Under the pieces are notes generated by a model, which saw only the letters and a program-made list of their open reading frames with translations, was not told where the DNA came from and made no database searches. Of a stretch of DNA of 64,000 nt, positions 11,548-22,554 are shown in pieces. How positions within the stretch are numbered: position 1 is the first letter of the stretch; every line of letters begins with the position of its first letter. The stretch spans positions 372,001-436,000 of the forward strand of contig JAAVTG010000561.1 in the NCBI GenBank assembly GCA_011947345.1, in the 5' to 3' direction. The stretch comes from Phytophthora quininea. Taxonomy: Eukaryota; Oomycota; Peronosporomycetes; Peronosporales; Peronosporaceae. The translations under genes and the position numbers were made by a program.

Positions 11548-12456
11548 TTGCAATTTTCAACTGTATCGCCGTCGTCCGTCACCGAGAACGCGTTCTCTCG
11601 TCTGCCGACGATCCCACAGAGAATCTTAGCAGGACGGCTCCCGCCGACCACGGTCTCGGTGTTTTCAAATGACTTGCTAAAAGGTGATAACAAACCCCGG
11701 CGACCGTCATTTCGTTTCCCGGGTGTTGGAGAGGACGTGCTGCTAAATCTCGCGGTGTTGGTTGGGAAGACGTACTCAGGCTATTACGACCATGAAGTGA
11801 ATGCAGCAAACTCAACCAAACGGACTACTTGGTGGAAAACGGGTTTTCTTTCAGTAGAGCTGAAGACGCTAATAACTTCGCCACGTTCGACAACGTGGTT
11901 GCTCATGCCATTTTCTGCGCGTCACGACGAAATGGAGTGCAGGGAATTCCTTTCGACGATTTCTTCTCCAGGTTGTTTGGCGAATTTCAAGACTCGTTCG
12001 AGTTAGTGAAAATAACGGCAGAGAAGCTACGCGGATCGGTGAGTCGCGTGAAATGAATAAAGTTGTGAACATTGCTGCCAGCGATCTGATTGACGGATAC
12101 GCTGCTCTCACGAAGGTGGCCTGCAAGCTGTTCGTCAGCACCAATTCCGACAAGCTGAAATTTGGTATATTTCTTTCTCTTAAGTTTTGTCTGAACGTTG
12201 GTTCTTCTTCGTCCGCTGGATAGCGATGGTCTGCAGTGACGAGCTGTCTTTTGTTGGTACCTTGGACCGGTTAGGATATCACAGCACAGAAATGGAGATT
12301 CGCTCTCATCCTGTTGCTTCTTCGACGGCAACAGAGCATCGAAGTGCTTCAGACTGTCGACTGGTCGAACTCCATAATGATTTCTCAAGGTTTCGAACAC
12401 TGCGTGAGGTACACCAAATCCATGTATATGGTGGAGTTTTGGAGTGTTCGTACTAG
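11548..12456 (+). CDS. Possible multi-exon gene of unknown function, model uncertain
   Basis: Several coding-like blocks lie in order on the plus strand: FRFPGVGEDVLLNLAVLVGK (about 11710-11770), RAEDANNFATFDNVVAHAIF to KITAEKLRG (about 11855-12038), DLIDGYAALTKVACKLFV (about 12083-12160) and DELSFVGTLDRLGYHSTEM to the stop at 12456. An 83-nt GT-AG intron (11772-11854) with a good pyrimidine tract joins the first two in phase, but the next junction does not resolve in frame. No domain is recognised. It may be a real gene with a sequence error or a decayed one. Confidence 0.3.
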
Positions 12457-12597
12457 CTTTTCAGCTATAACGCGACGACCAAATATTTTGCGACAACTGC
12501 AGCAAGCACACATTATATCTTCAATCTTATCGGCATTTGTGGCAGCGCAGTGCTAAGCTCATGCAGTGTGAAATGCAGACTCCCAGTGCGGTCTTAA

Positions 12598-13572
12598 TTA
12601 AAGCGACTTGGGCTTTATGGGGCTGTCCGGCCAGTGGTCCTCCTCCACCTCGATCGTTTTGATGCCCAGACACGTCTGGTGGATACGTGCTTTCTTCTTG
12701 AGCTGCTCCATTCGCACGTACTGCATAAAGATCGGCCCGTGGTACGTCGAAATGCCCATGAAAATGTGCCACCTAGCAACAGCAACAACAATATTGGTCA
12801 GAAGACAAATAAAGCCAACACAACCAACCCCAACGTACCAAGCGTGGCCCTGCGGGTTCACCGGTAGTCCACGAAGGACATGGCAGTAGTGATAGTCCAT
12901 GAGCCAGAACGCAAAGCCAACGAGACTCGACGTCACGTACGACCGCGCGACGGCTCGTGCGCGAGGATCTTTCACCTCTGCGTAGTGCACACAGAGCCGT
13001 CCAGCCCCCGCCACCGCCAGAACTCCAAAGAACACCTGGAACACCGTCGTAAATCGGTAGATAGCATGCACCACGGTGAACAGAGCTCCGATTGTGGTGA
13101 GGAACGCCATCACATAGCAGTTGGCATGCTCGAACGGCAGCTGGTTGATCTCATTGTCGTACACGATGTAAATCCAGACCAGAATGGACCATACCATCGG
13201 CGTCTCATCGCATTGCTGGTACCTGCATCCACTATCTGTTAGTCTACATGGTGTATATCTACGTAATGATCGCTACGTACACGTGCTGCAGCGTGCCATG
13301 GAACATAGCGGACCCGAAGCCCGTGACCATCACGCCGATGAACTGCAAGTGGAAGCGTGGCTCGAAGCCCATCTTGACCGACCGGTACAGTCCGTAGAGG
13401 CCCAGCAAGACAAACAACGAGTTGCTGAGCGTGTTCCAGAACTCGGCGATGTAGTAGCTGTGCTGGTAGTTGATCTCGCACCAGTCAATAGTGGAAGTCG
13501 GTGGCCCCAGAAGCCCAGCGACGCCGCGCTCATGTCTTGGCCACGCATGCGGCTGTGCTCGGCGGTGTTCAT
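12598..13572 (-). CDS. Alkaline ceramidase, copy A (one-base frame break)
   Basis: Exons 13572-13281, 13222-12839 and 12772-12598. Alkaline ceramidases hydrolyse ceramide to sphingosine and fatty acid in ER/Golgi membranes. The family's active-site motifs are present: DWCEINYQHS near the N-terminus, GSAMFHGTLQ at the end of exon 1, YQQCDETPMVW across the first splice and GHAWWHIFMG across the second, giving the Ser, Asp and three His of the zinc site. Seven hydrophobic spans are expected in about 283 residues. A run of four C at 13505-13508 is five C in copies B and C; the missing base breaks the frame between MNTAEHSRMRG and PPTSTIDWCE. The introns and the C-terminus (DSPIKPKSL) differ from the other two copies. 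Confidence 0.9.
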
Positions 13573-16010
13573 GGCGGATTAGCACTCTGTCTGCTGGCTG
13601 GTCAAAGCGAGAATGAGCTCCTTGGGATCGTTAGGAAGTCGCATGTTGCTTCAACCGCACAAAGATGCGGTTGATGACGGCTCTTCGATGGGTACTTTTT
13701 CAGCGATCTTTACGAGAAGGATAAGATGAAGGCGAGCGTTATGCGCTATATTCCAAGCAACGTCTGCTGCTGCTTGTAGCTAACCATTGTATTGAACTCA
13801 TACGTGGGGAAAGTGGCAACAACAGCAAAGAAACCTCGTCCATTAGAGCTGTTTGGGCTTCTTGGGACTCTCGGGCTCGCTGTCTTCCACCACAATGGTC
13901 GTGATGCCTAGACACGTCTGGTGGATACGTGCTTTCTTCTTGAGCTGCTCCATGCGCACGTACTGCATGAAGATCGGGCCATGGTACGTCGAGATACCCA
14001 TGAAAATGTGCCACCTAACACCAACAACATGGTCAGAAAGCAATGTAATGGCAGCTCCAACCAGCATTAACATACCAAGCGTGACCCTGCGGATTGACAG
14101 GCAGGCCGCGCATGGTGTGGCACATATGGTAGTCCAAGAGCCAGAAGGAGAAGCCGATCAAGCTCGTTGACACGTAGGACCGAGCCACCGCTCGTGCGCG
14201 AGGGTCCTTCACCTCCACGTAGTGCATGCACAGCCGTGCACACGTCAACACAGCCAAAACTCCAAAGAACACCTGAAAGACCGTCGTGAAGCGGTAGATG
14301 GCATGCACCACCGTAAAGATCACGCCGATGGTCGTGAGGAACGCGATCATGTAGGCACTCGCGTGTTTGAACGGCAACTGGTTGATCTCGTTGTCGTAGA
14401 CAATGTAGATCCAGACCAAGATGCTCCACACCATTGGCGTCTCGTCACACTGCTGGTATCTGCATCAAGATCAATAAGTTAACTACGGGGATTTGTTGCA
14501 TCAAACATCTTGACACCTGCACGTACACGTTCTGCAGCGTGCCATGGAACATAGCGGACCCGAAGCCCGTGACCATCACGCCGATGAACTGCAAGTGGAA
14601 GCGCGGCTCGAAGCCCATCTTGACCGACCGGTACAGTCCGTAGAGGCCCAGCAAGACAAACAACGAGTTGCTGAGCGTGTTCCAGAACTCGGCGATGTAG
14701 TAGCTGTGCTGGTAGTTGATCTCGCACCAGTCAATAGTGGAAGTCGGTGGCCCCCAGAAGCCCAGCGACGCCGCGCTCATGTCTTGGCCACGCATGCGGC
14801 TGTGCTCGGCGGTGTTCATGGCGGATTAGCACTCTGTCTGCTGGCTGGTCAAAGCGAGAATGAGCTCCTTGGGATCGTTAGGAAGTCGCATGTTGCTTCA
14901 ACCGCACAAAGATGCGGTTGATGACGGCTCTTCGATGGGTACTTTTTCAGCGATCTTTACGAGAAGGATAAGATGAAGGCGAGCGTTATGCGCTATATTC
15001 CAAGCAACGTCTGCTGCTGCTTGTAGCTAACCATTGTATTGAACTCATACGTGGGGAAAGTGGCAACAACAGCAAAGAAACCTCGTCCATTAGAGCTGTT
15101 TGGGCTTCTTGGGACTCTCGGGCTCGCTGTCTTCCACCACAATGGTCGTGATGCCTAGACACGTCTGGTGGATACGTGCTTTCTTCTTGAGCTGCTCCAT
15201 GCGCACGTACTGCATGAAGATCGGGCCATGGTACGTCGAGATACCCATGAAAATGTGCCACCTAACACCAACAACATGGTCAGAAAGCAATGTAATGGCA
15301 GCTCCAACCAGCATTAACATACCAAGCGTGACCCTGCGGATTGACAGGCAGGCCGCGCATGGTGTGGCACATATGGTAGTCCAAGAGCCAGAAGGAGAAG
15401 CCGATCAAGCTCGTTGACACGTAGGACCGAGCCACCGCTCGTGCGCGAGGGTCCTTCACCTCCACGTAGTGCATGCACAGCCGTGCACACGTCAACACAG
15501 CCAAAACTCCAAAGAACACCTGAAAGACCGTCGTGAAGCGGTAGATGGCATGCACCACCGTAAAGATCACGCCGATGGTCGTGAGGAACGCGATCATGTA
15601 GGCACTCGCGTGTTTGAACGGCAACTGGTTGATCTCGTTGTCGTAGACAATGTAGATCCAGACCAAGATGCTCCACACCATTGGCGTCTCGTCACACTGC
15701 TGGTATCTGCATCAAGATCAATAAGTTAACTACGGGGATTTGTTGCATCAAACATCTTGACACCTGCACGTACACGTTCTGCAGCGTGCCATGGAACATA
15801 GCGGACCCGAAGCCCGTGACCATCACGCCGATGAACTGCAAGTGGAAGCGCGGCTCGAAGCCCATCTTGACCGACCGGTACAGTCCGTAGAGGCCCAGCA
15901 AGACAAACAACGAGTTGCTGAGCGTGTTCCAGAACTCGGCGATGTAGTAGCTGTGCTGGTAGTTGATCTCGCACCAGTCAATAGTGGAGGTGGGCGGGCC
16001 CCAGAAACCC
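13281..16010. repeat. 1,247-bp tandem duplication spanning ceramidase genes
   Basis: Sequence from exon 1 of copy A through the spacer and exons 3 and 2 of copy B (13281-14526) recurs at 14527-15773 with almost no differences. A third, partial unit continues to about 16010, where copy C diverges upstream of its PPTSTIDWCE codons. The units include introns and spacer, so the similarity is not due to coding constraint. Unequal crossing-over between ceramidase genes explains the chimaeric copy B: its 5' end is like A and the rest like C. Confidence 0.9.
13843..14819 (-). CDS. Alkaline ceramidase, copy B (intact)
   Basis: Exons 14819-14527, 14459-14076 and 14014-13843 give an uninterrupted 282-residue protein starting MNTAEHSRMRGQDMSAA. 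It carries DWCEINYQHS, GSAMFHGTLQ, YQQCDETPMVW and, across the second intron, GHAWWHIFMG, the metal and catalytic motifs of the alkaline ceramidase family. The C-terminus is VVEDSEPESPKKPKQL. The first 23 residues equal those of copy A, while exons 2 and 3 and both introns equal copy C. It is the only copy with the copy-A N-terminus in frame. It should act on ceramides in internal membranes; chain-length preference cannot be read from sequence. Confidence 0.92.
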
Positions 16011-16048
16011 ACCGCTTCCCCTCGTAAACTGCTGGTGGCGCTGTCCAT
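15090..16048 (-). CDS. Alkaline ceramidase, copy C (distinct N-terminus)
   Basis: Exons 16048-15774, 15706-15323 and 15261-15090. From PPTSTIDWCE onward the sequence appears identical to copy B, including both introns. The N-terminus is different (MDSATSSLRGEAVGFWG), as is the upstream DNA. All family motifs are retained (DWCEINYQHS, GSAMFHGTLQ, YQQCDETPMVW, GHAWWHI). This is probably the ancestral right-hand gene that supplied the body of copy B. Its own promoter region (16049-16323) is shared head-to-head with the TPR gene at 16324. Confidence 0.9.
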
Positions 16049-16323
16049 CGTGAGTCTCGTGGCGAAAGTGAAAATGGCCGTCGACAGACGTGGGGTTCTG
16101 AAGGTCTCGGAAACTTGGGGCCGTAATCCATAGCCTGATCAAGATATGTACACTTTGAGAGCTGCGACACCGCTAGCCACAGCTCACCCAAGTTATCCAA
16201 GCACGTCTTGACGACGTGGGTCAAGAAGCTGTGACAGCGCTTCCCCTGGAAGCGTACAGCTGATTGCGCTCCATCGATCGTCGCAGTCCCAGCGTCCGGT
16301 ATTCACGTGGATATTGGTGTACC

Positions 16324-18486
16324 ATGGTGTACCAGTCCGAGATGGAGGCTGTCTCTGCGCTGCTGCAGCTCGTGGACGACGATGCCGGCGCGACGCTCGG
16401 AGAGAACGAGCTGCTAGCGCGACTAGAGACCATCCGGAGACAGCTGCGAGGCGCTGGAGACTCGACGACTACATTAGCCGCTTGCCACGTAACCACGCAG
16501 ACGGTAGCGTACCTCGTGACGACTCGACCTGGTAGCAAGTGGAACAAGCGAGTATTTCTATCGGAAACCATGGTGACGGAAGCTGCAGCATCTTTAAGAA
16601 TGACTGGAAGGCAAGGCGACAATCTGTGCGGCACTTTCAAGGCAATATTGAACCAGTGTTGGGAGACTGCTGGGTCGCCGAAAAGAGCGTGCGTTGCTGC
16701 AGTGGTCCTGACAAGACTTGGCGTTCTTCTGGCGTGTTGTTGGTTGATGTACGATCGAGTGGGGAAAGTGGCGCAGACGATCAAGTTGCTGACAGTGATC
16801 AGTGAATTTTGCTTGGAGCATGAAGCAACTGGGAACATTGCCAAGCGACCGATGTTACTGTTGGCAATGGTGCATTTGGTGGAGAGGAAACAATACCAAG
16901 AAGCGATGAATTGTTTTCGGGAGGTTGAGGCAGTAGCAAGTGAAGAAGCAGAGGTTGAAGGGGTTTTCCAATACTGGTACGCAGTTGCACTGATCTGTAG
17001 TGGTTTGCCGGCTCAAGCTGCAGCGAAATTGGACAAGTGCATTGAAAGAGATTACCAGCCGGTGTCTTGTTTGACGCTGCAAACTTTGATCCATCTTCAT
17101 ACTCAAGACCTTCACGCTGCTGGGGAAAAGTTGCAGCGGGCATTGGAAATTAATTTTTCAAAACCGGAATGCTTGTACAACTACGCTTGTTTCCTGGGCC
17201 GCATGGAGAACTTCCAAGCGCAGCAGCAGATGCTTGAATATTTATTTGAAATACTGGAAGACGGAAGTGAAGGTGGTCGCCGTGGAGAAACTGGGAGTGA
17301 GGTGGCTCTCTTTGATGGTAACAAGATCTCCCCATTATTTGCGTCTCGAGCTACGACGATAAATGTGTCGACTGCGAGATTACAACTGGCAATTGTTGCG
17401 ATGGAGAATGGTATGTTTATTAGGCAGAACAATCATGTTAAGAAGTCGATTTTTAATAACCCGCGGTGTGATGGTGTCCAGGGAGATGGCAGGATTCGAA
17501 GCAGCATTTTGACGAGTACTTTTGTGGGGATCAGCGCAAAGCATTTATCACGGTACTGCTCTACAATATTTACCAAGGGGAATTACTGTGTGATCTGACG
17601 ATTTTGTGGTGCCGCATCACAGACGACGACGATAGAAGCTACAAGAGATTATATCTACGTCTTGTTGCAGGTGTGTATCTCGAGACGAAAATCCGTCGAG
17701 TATTTATTTTAACTGGCTGTGTAATGTGTGAAGTGCAATCTTCCGTCGGAAGCGCTCAGCAAGTGCACTCAATTCTTAAAGCGATTGGAAGATACCAATC
17801 GGGTCCAAGAGAGCGAAGAAGTTGCATCGATCTTGCTACTCCATTTCTACAAGGCAGATGCGTTGCTGTGTCTGGAGCGAGTTGATGAATGCTGCAGGTA
17901 CCTCAGCAACGCTGTCCAGCCGATGGCTCAAGACGCAATGATGCAGTTGAGCGATGATACTGGGTCTATCACGATGGAAGTGAAGGCGTGCCATACTCAA
18001 TTGCTGAACAATCTGGCCGTTGTGACTGCTTGTCAAAATGGCATCGATGCTGCTATCAAAACGCTTAGTGAAGGGCTCCAACTGTATCCTAAGTGTTTGA
18101 CGCTCACTTTCAATCTCGTTTTATTGCTCTGGAGGAAAGGCGAGAAGACCGCGGCGTGCGCTACGTGGGTCGAATGTCGTGGGTGGAGTTTTACTAAGAC
18201 AAACGATCTCCAGGCTAGCACTACTCCCAGAGAAGCTAGTCCATCGGCAATTGTGTCTGTTTTCGAGCAAGCTGCAGCATTTGCTCAGAAGTCATCGATA
18301 AATGAACACGTCCAAGGTGACGCCCTTGGCGAAGGAAGTGTGTCAGCTGAGCAACTCACCTATCTTGATGCACTCATCTTGAACTATTGGCGGGATACGC
18401 GGAGTGCAAACCTCGTCGAAAGTTCCCTTCAATACGTCGAGTATCTCGAGAGTTTTGGTTCAAGCAGCATTACTCGACAAAAATGA
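16324..18486 (+). CDS. TPR-repeat protein with FANCG-like pattern
   Basis: Exons 16324-17410, 17482-17670 and 17753-18486 encode about 669 residues with no frame break. The protein is helical throughout with TPR-like pairs: AMNCFREVEA, YAVALICSGLPAQAAAKLDK, AGEKLQRALEINFSKPECLYNY, ALSKCTQFLKRLE, FYKADALLCLERVDECCRYL and AAIKTLSEGLQLYPKCLTLT. Length, repeat spacing and short matches such as WLMYDRVGKVAQTIKLL recall FANCG/XRCC9, the TPR subunit of the Fanconi anaemia core complex for DNA interstrand crosslink repair. This is pattern memory, not alignment, so function is tentative. It is transcribed divergently from ceramidase copy C, with 275 nt between the starts. Confidence 0.7.
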
Positions 18487-18554
18487 AACCAAGCAGCATA
18501 TAAAAATAAGAGAGGCCTGCTTGTGCCAACCCTTCGCGTTTCCTGGCAACGGCG

Positions 18555-19174
18555 ATGCCCCGCCGTATCAAGAAGAAGACCCCTGTGAAAGCAGACCTGG
18601 TGACGCTTACTCCAGAGCAAAAGTGGTGGAAGCATGTGAGTCGGTTCGCTCAAGTCCAGCTCTGCTGTGGTCTGCTGATGCAGCTGTCGTACGTGGCGTT
18701 TCCAGCCTACAATTTCGCGTTGGCATTGTGGTGTTTGTTGGTGTGTACTCCAGCGTGGAGCGCGAAACACGCACGGCTGGTGCCACTGCACATGATCGCT
18801 ATCATGTTGTCTGTGGTCACGGATATTATTTGGATGGTTTTATGGGTGTCTGGACATGTATTCTTCGACCAGTTCTGCAATGCCAATGCAGTCTCAATTG
18901 TGAGTTGTGGGGCGCGTCCGACTACTTTCCAGGATGCAGCACGAACCAATTCGCGCTCTTCACACTCGCTGTCAACCTGCTTGCCAAGTTCGCTACGGTC
19001 GGATGTATGCAGCGCATCCACTTCATCACAACTGCGAACCGAGTCAAGAACCGGAACCACGTTGCCGCAGTCTCTGCAATTGACGACGCTCCTGTTGCCA
19101 CAGCTGGGTCTTTTAAAGGTAGTAGCAAGGCGAATCTCATAACGAAAGGCTTGTCCACCAGAAGTTTGGGGTAA
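18555..19174 (+). CDS. Four-span membrane protein, one frame break
   Basis: The start MPRRIKKKTPVKADLV at 18555 follows the TPR gene by about 70 nt. A basic N-terminus is followed by hydrophobic spans around LLMQLSYVAFPAYNFALALW, LHMIAIMLSVVTDIIWMVLW and, after the break, NQFALFTLAVNLLAKFATVG. The frame changes near 18890-18900, equivalent to one missing base, and continues as CELWGASDYFPGCSTN to the stop at 19174. The layout and the span containing SVVTDIIWMVLW are reminiscent of the AGTRAP-like family, but this is a weak resemblance. Unknown function. Confidence 0.6.
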
Positions 19175-19206
19175 GCTTAGGATAATGTCACAGGTTGACT
19201 CCACAG

Positions 19207-22200
19207 TCACTCTGCAATTTCTTTCGTCGAGCATGTGTCGTCTTCCTCGACTGGAGTGTCCAAGTCTTCGATGATATCTGCAGGCTGCTTTACAATCTCA
19301 GGCTTCCTTTTAGAATCCTTTAGCGTTGGGGATGCTGGCTCAATCGAGGCGAAGGGGTCCGTCATGCGGTCGTCGGGAAGAAGCGACACAAGCCCATGGT
19401 CGTTGCAAACTGCCACAAAAGCTTCCATCGATAGCGCGAAAGACTGGTCAACTCCGCCCATCAGAGCCTCCCGGAACATACGCAGGATACGCCGATCACT
19501 AAAGTGTGGCTTTCGCACGCGGATTATTGCGCAGAACTCGTCCAGTGACAGTACACAGTCGTGGTTCTCGTCTCCCTTTGAAACAAACAATGACAAAGCT
19601 TCAGTAGAAGAGAATCTGATGAACGGTGAAAGGCAACAGCGTACCGCGTCAAAGAGGGCAGTCAAATCGATCCTTATACCGTCGCGGCGCTGTTCGAGTG
19701 CATTCATCAGTAGCAAAAGTACCTTGTGCACATCTGCAACAATGCGCGGAGGAGGAGGCCGTTTGCTATCTTGTGAATCTTGAGACGCTAACCCAGCATC
19801 GAGATTCTCATTTGCCAACATAACTCGACGCATTTCTGCACGTACTGCAAGACGATTGCCTGCGATTTCTGTAAGTGTCCGACCATCATAAATTGCAGTG
19901 CCATGCTCAACCTGACAAAATTAGTTAGCCGTTGAGAGAAGCACATAGTAAACGTGGCATACCTGTCGACAGAATTCAGATACGACATCCTCAGCCAGAC
20001 AATTGATATACCACCGCAAAACTCTGATAGCGTGGTCGAGCGGCACCCACTTTTTCGTGGGTTCTACCTGAATAACATGCTCGATCTGTGGGCTTTGACT
20101 TGCAACCGCTGCACCTGCACGGGTCTTTTTCGACTTAGGAGACGCTTGTGGTGGCGATCGTAGCAGATAATGTCGAGCTTCCAAAAACACACGAAGAAAA
20201 CTGCGGTCTAGATGACCAAGATGTTCCCCTTCTTGGCCTCAGGCTTGTCCATTAATGCCACAGCGTTGGTCTTTGTCTGCTTCTTGGTTACTTCTGGTGT
20301 ACTCGTTTCGGTATCTTCAAAATCTTCTTCCTCACTCTTGAGCAAGTTTGCCAATCGGGCAAATAGCCGAACATGCGAGTTTCCGTGGAAGGAATTCTTC
20401 ACGGAGATCAGAAAGCGGTACAGTCCGATCTCCGCGCTTTGGCGCAAACCATGAGTCTTCAAAAGTACTCGCAAATGAAGCGCGGCTGTAGTTGTTCCAT
20501 ATACATTCATGAAAACTGATCACACTCGCCACATATCAGTAAGATAAATATTTTGTCTTACCAGTTCCTCTTGGGCTACACCGTCGGCTTCATCAACTTT
20601 GTCCGATATGAACTTATCGTCATAAATCGCCTCAATTTGCGCGATAACGTCCTCAAGCGAGTAGAACGGGAACGCTACAACAGACTTGGGCAGATTCGAC
20701 AGGAAAAGGATCGTATGGCTCGGTAGTTCCCTAAACAGGCAAATCACGTGGTAGTGAGTGATGATTCTGTGACTGCTACTCGCCCGAGTTCGTACCATTG
20801 CTCTTCGATTCGATTGATCCGCTTCGTCGTCTTCTTAGATATCTTTTTACCTTTGTCAATCGACCATACATCGATTTCCTAAGCACCAAATAACGACATC
20901 AGTGTCAAGTATGAGATCATCGACACCGTACAGAATTTCCCACCTCGTTGCCAGCTTCATAAGAATCTGTTCTAAACGGATTTGTCTTTGCCGCTTTCGG
21001 AAGAGGTCGGCCTCCACAATTTTTGCACGCAACAAACGCATTAAACCGGCGCCACATTATTTTGTGCACCATACTCTTCGACACAAATCGTGGTATTCCG
21101 TCCTGTCCAAAGTGAAGGCGTTGCTCAGTTCGTGAAAGCAACCCGCCCATCGTCTTGATTTGTAGAAGTACCTGAATATCCCACAACCCGTCATCGTCTA
21201 CTTCAGTTTGTGACGAGTTGCTCTCCATAACTGGAGGAGCTACTGACGCAACCTCCTCTAATTGATGAAGAATAACCTCTTGCTTGTCGATAAACCGCTC
21301 CTTCTCGCGTACTGTCTTCCTGCCATGAATACCACAAACATAGCGTCACCACTCTTCCTTACGGACCAAACAATGAATGACTTTATCCAACCTGAGACCA
21401 GTAATAATCTCTTTCTGCTGGGCTAACATCTGTATACACAGCGATTCAGCGATAAGAAATTAAAATGCGCTTAAAAGCCCTCACCTCTTCCCGTTGCTGC
21501 TTATGATACTCAATCATGTCTTCATGTTTTTTCTACACGAAACAACACATATACTTTAAAATCTGCACCGACAACAATCCAATCAAACAGCGTACGTTAA
21601 GCTGAAGCAAATCCTCTTCAACCTGCTTCTGCAGTAGCCGCTGGACTGCTGCCGCATCTTGCAACTGGAGCACCTGTTTTTCTAGCTCTCGTTGACTGCC
21701 CAATTCCATCTCAACCTCCCGCAGTTGTCCTTTAAAATCCTCTAACTCCATCCCTCGAGTTCGATGCACAATCTCTCTCGCAGCAAGTTTCTTCTTCGCC
21801 TTCTCACATTCTACACTTTTCCTTTCAAATTGCTCTCGCCAGTGCTCAATCGCCTGTCGATCTTCTTTCGCTGGGCTTCCGTGCGCTGTTCGTATTCCCA
21901 ATACAGGCGCAACGACAGCTCTAATAACTTTTCAAACAGCTTCAAGTAGCTCTCTTCGATGCGAAACAAAGTGTGGCCCAGTTCTCTGCGGTGCCCCATG
22001 GTGTCTTGCGCCACGCTCTTAAACTGCGTTGACAACACTCGCACTGCATCAATTGCTCTTAGAATTTCAGGATCTCGTTGCACTCGCTCCAGCTCTCGCT
22101 GTTGAGCTTGTGGATCGCTCTGCAATAATGTGCGCGGTAGATATTTACCCGTCACGCGGTAGCATAGCGCACTGGTGTACGTGAACAGCTCGGTATTCTC

Positions 22201-22454
22201 CGCCTGCTGTAGGAATTCTGCATACCCCTGAGCCTCAAAATTTTTGAAGCTGCGGGAGGACTGTTGGCTGTTGTAATATTGATGGGGTTTCTACCAGGTC
22301 GAGGCAGCGACAGCGGCTCCTTTGGGAGGCTTTTCTTATTCTCAAGAGGAAGGAGGTCTGTAATCTCGAACTGGGGTGGCCGCCGTGGAGCGTCCGTCGG
22401 CACACGCAGCGCCTCCGCAGAGATGCTGGCGCTCAGCTTCTGTCGGTCCTTCAT
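19207..22454 (-). CDS. Large EF-hand and coiled-coil protein, about eleven exons
   Basis: Reading from the ATG at 22454: a Pro-rich N-terminus, then YAEFLQQAENTELFTYTSAL, a long Glu/Gln/Arg coiled coil (about 22100-21600) continued by small exons such as KKHEDMIEYHKQQREE, a globular region with MWRRFNAFVACKNCGG, a helical segment LHLRVLLKTHGLRQSAEIG and a C-terminal EF-hand. The EF loop DENHDCVLSLDE follows a 75-nt intron and has acidic residues at positions 1, 5 and 12. The frame must change near 22287, 21865, 20513 and 20227; all equal one missing base, mostly in homopolymers. One intron (20783-20731) uses GC-AG. About 880 residues; a calcium-responsive structural protein is likely, with no family recognised. 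Confidence 0.6.
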
Positions 22455-22554
22455 ACTTCAACATCCGTAGAATATTCTACAGGGTAGTCAATGCACAGCG
22501 ACATTATGACTACCCGGTAACCTTCGAATCTAATTTTGATGTCATTTTGGCAAA
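22455..22554. promoter_or_regulatory. Divergent promoter with heat-shock-element-like palindrome and inverted repeat
   Basis: Only 100 nt separate the start codons of the EF-hand/coiled-coil gene (minus) and the SPPL protease gene (plus). It contains a perfect 14-nt palindrome at 22467-22480 (GTAGAATATTCTAC) whose core fits the nGAAnnTTCn heat-shock element. A perfect 9-bp inverted repeat, GGGTAGTCA at 22482-22490 and TGACTACCC at 22507-22515, lies beside it. These are candidate shared operator sites; binding is inferred from sequence only. Confidence 0.45.
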
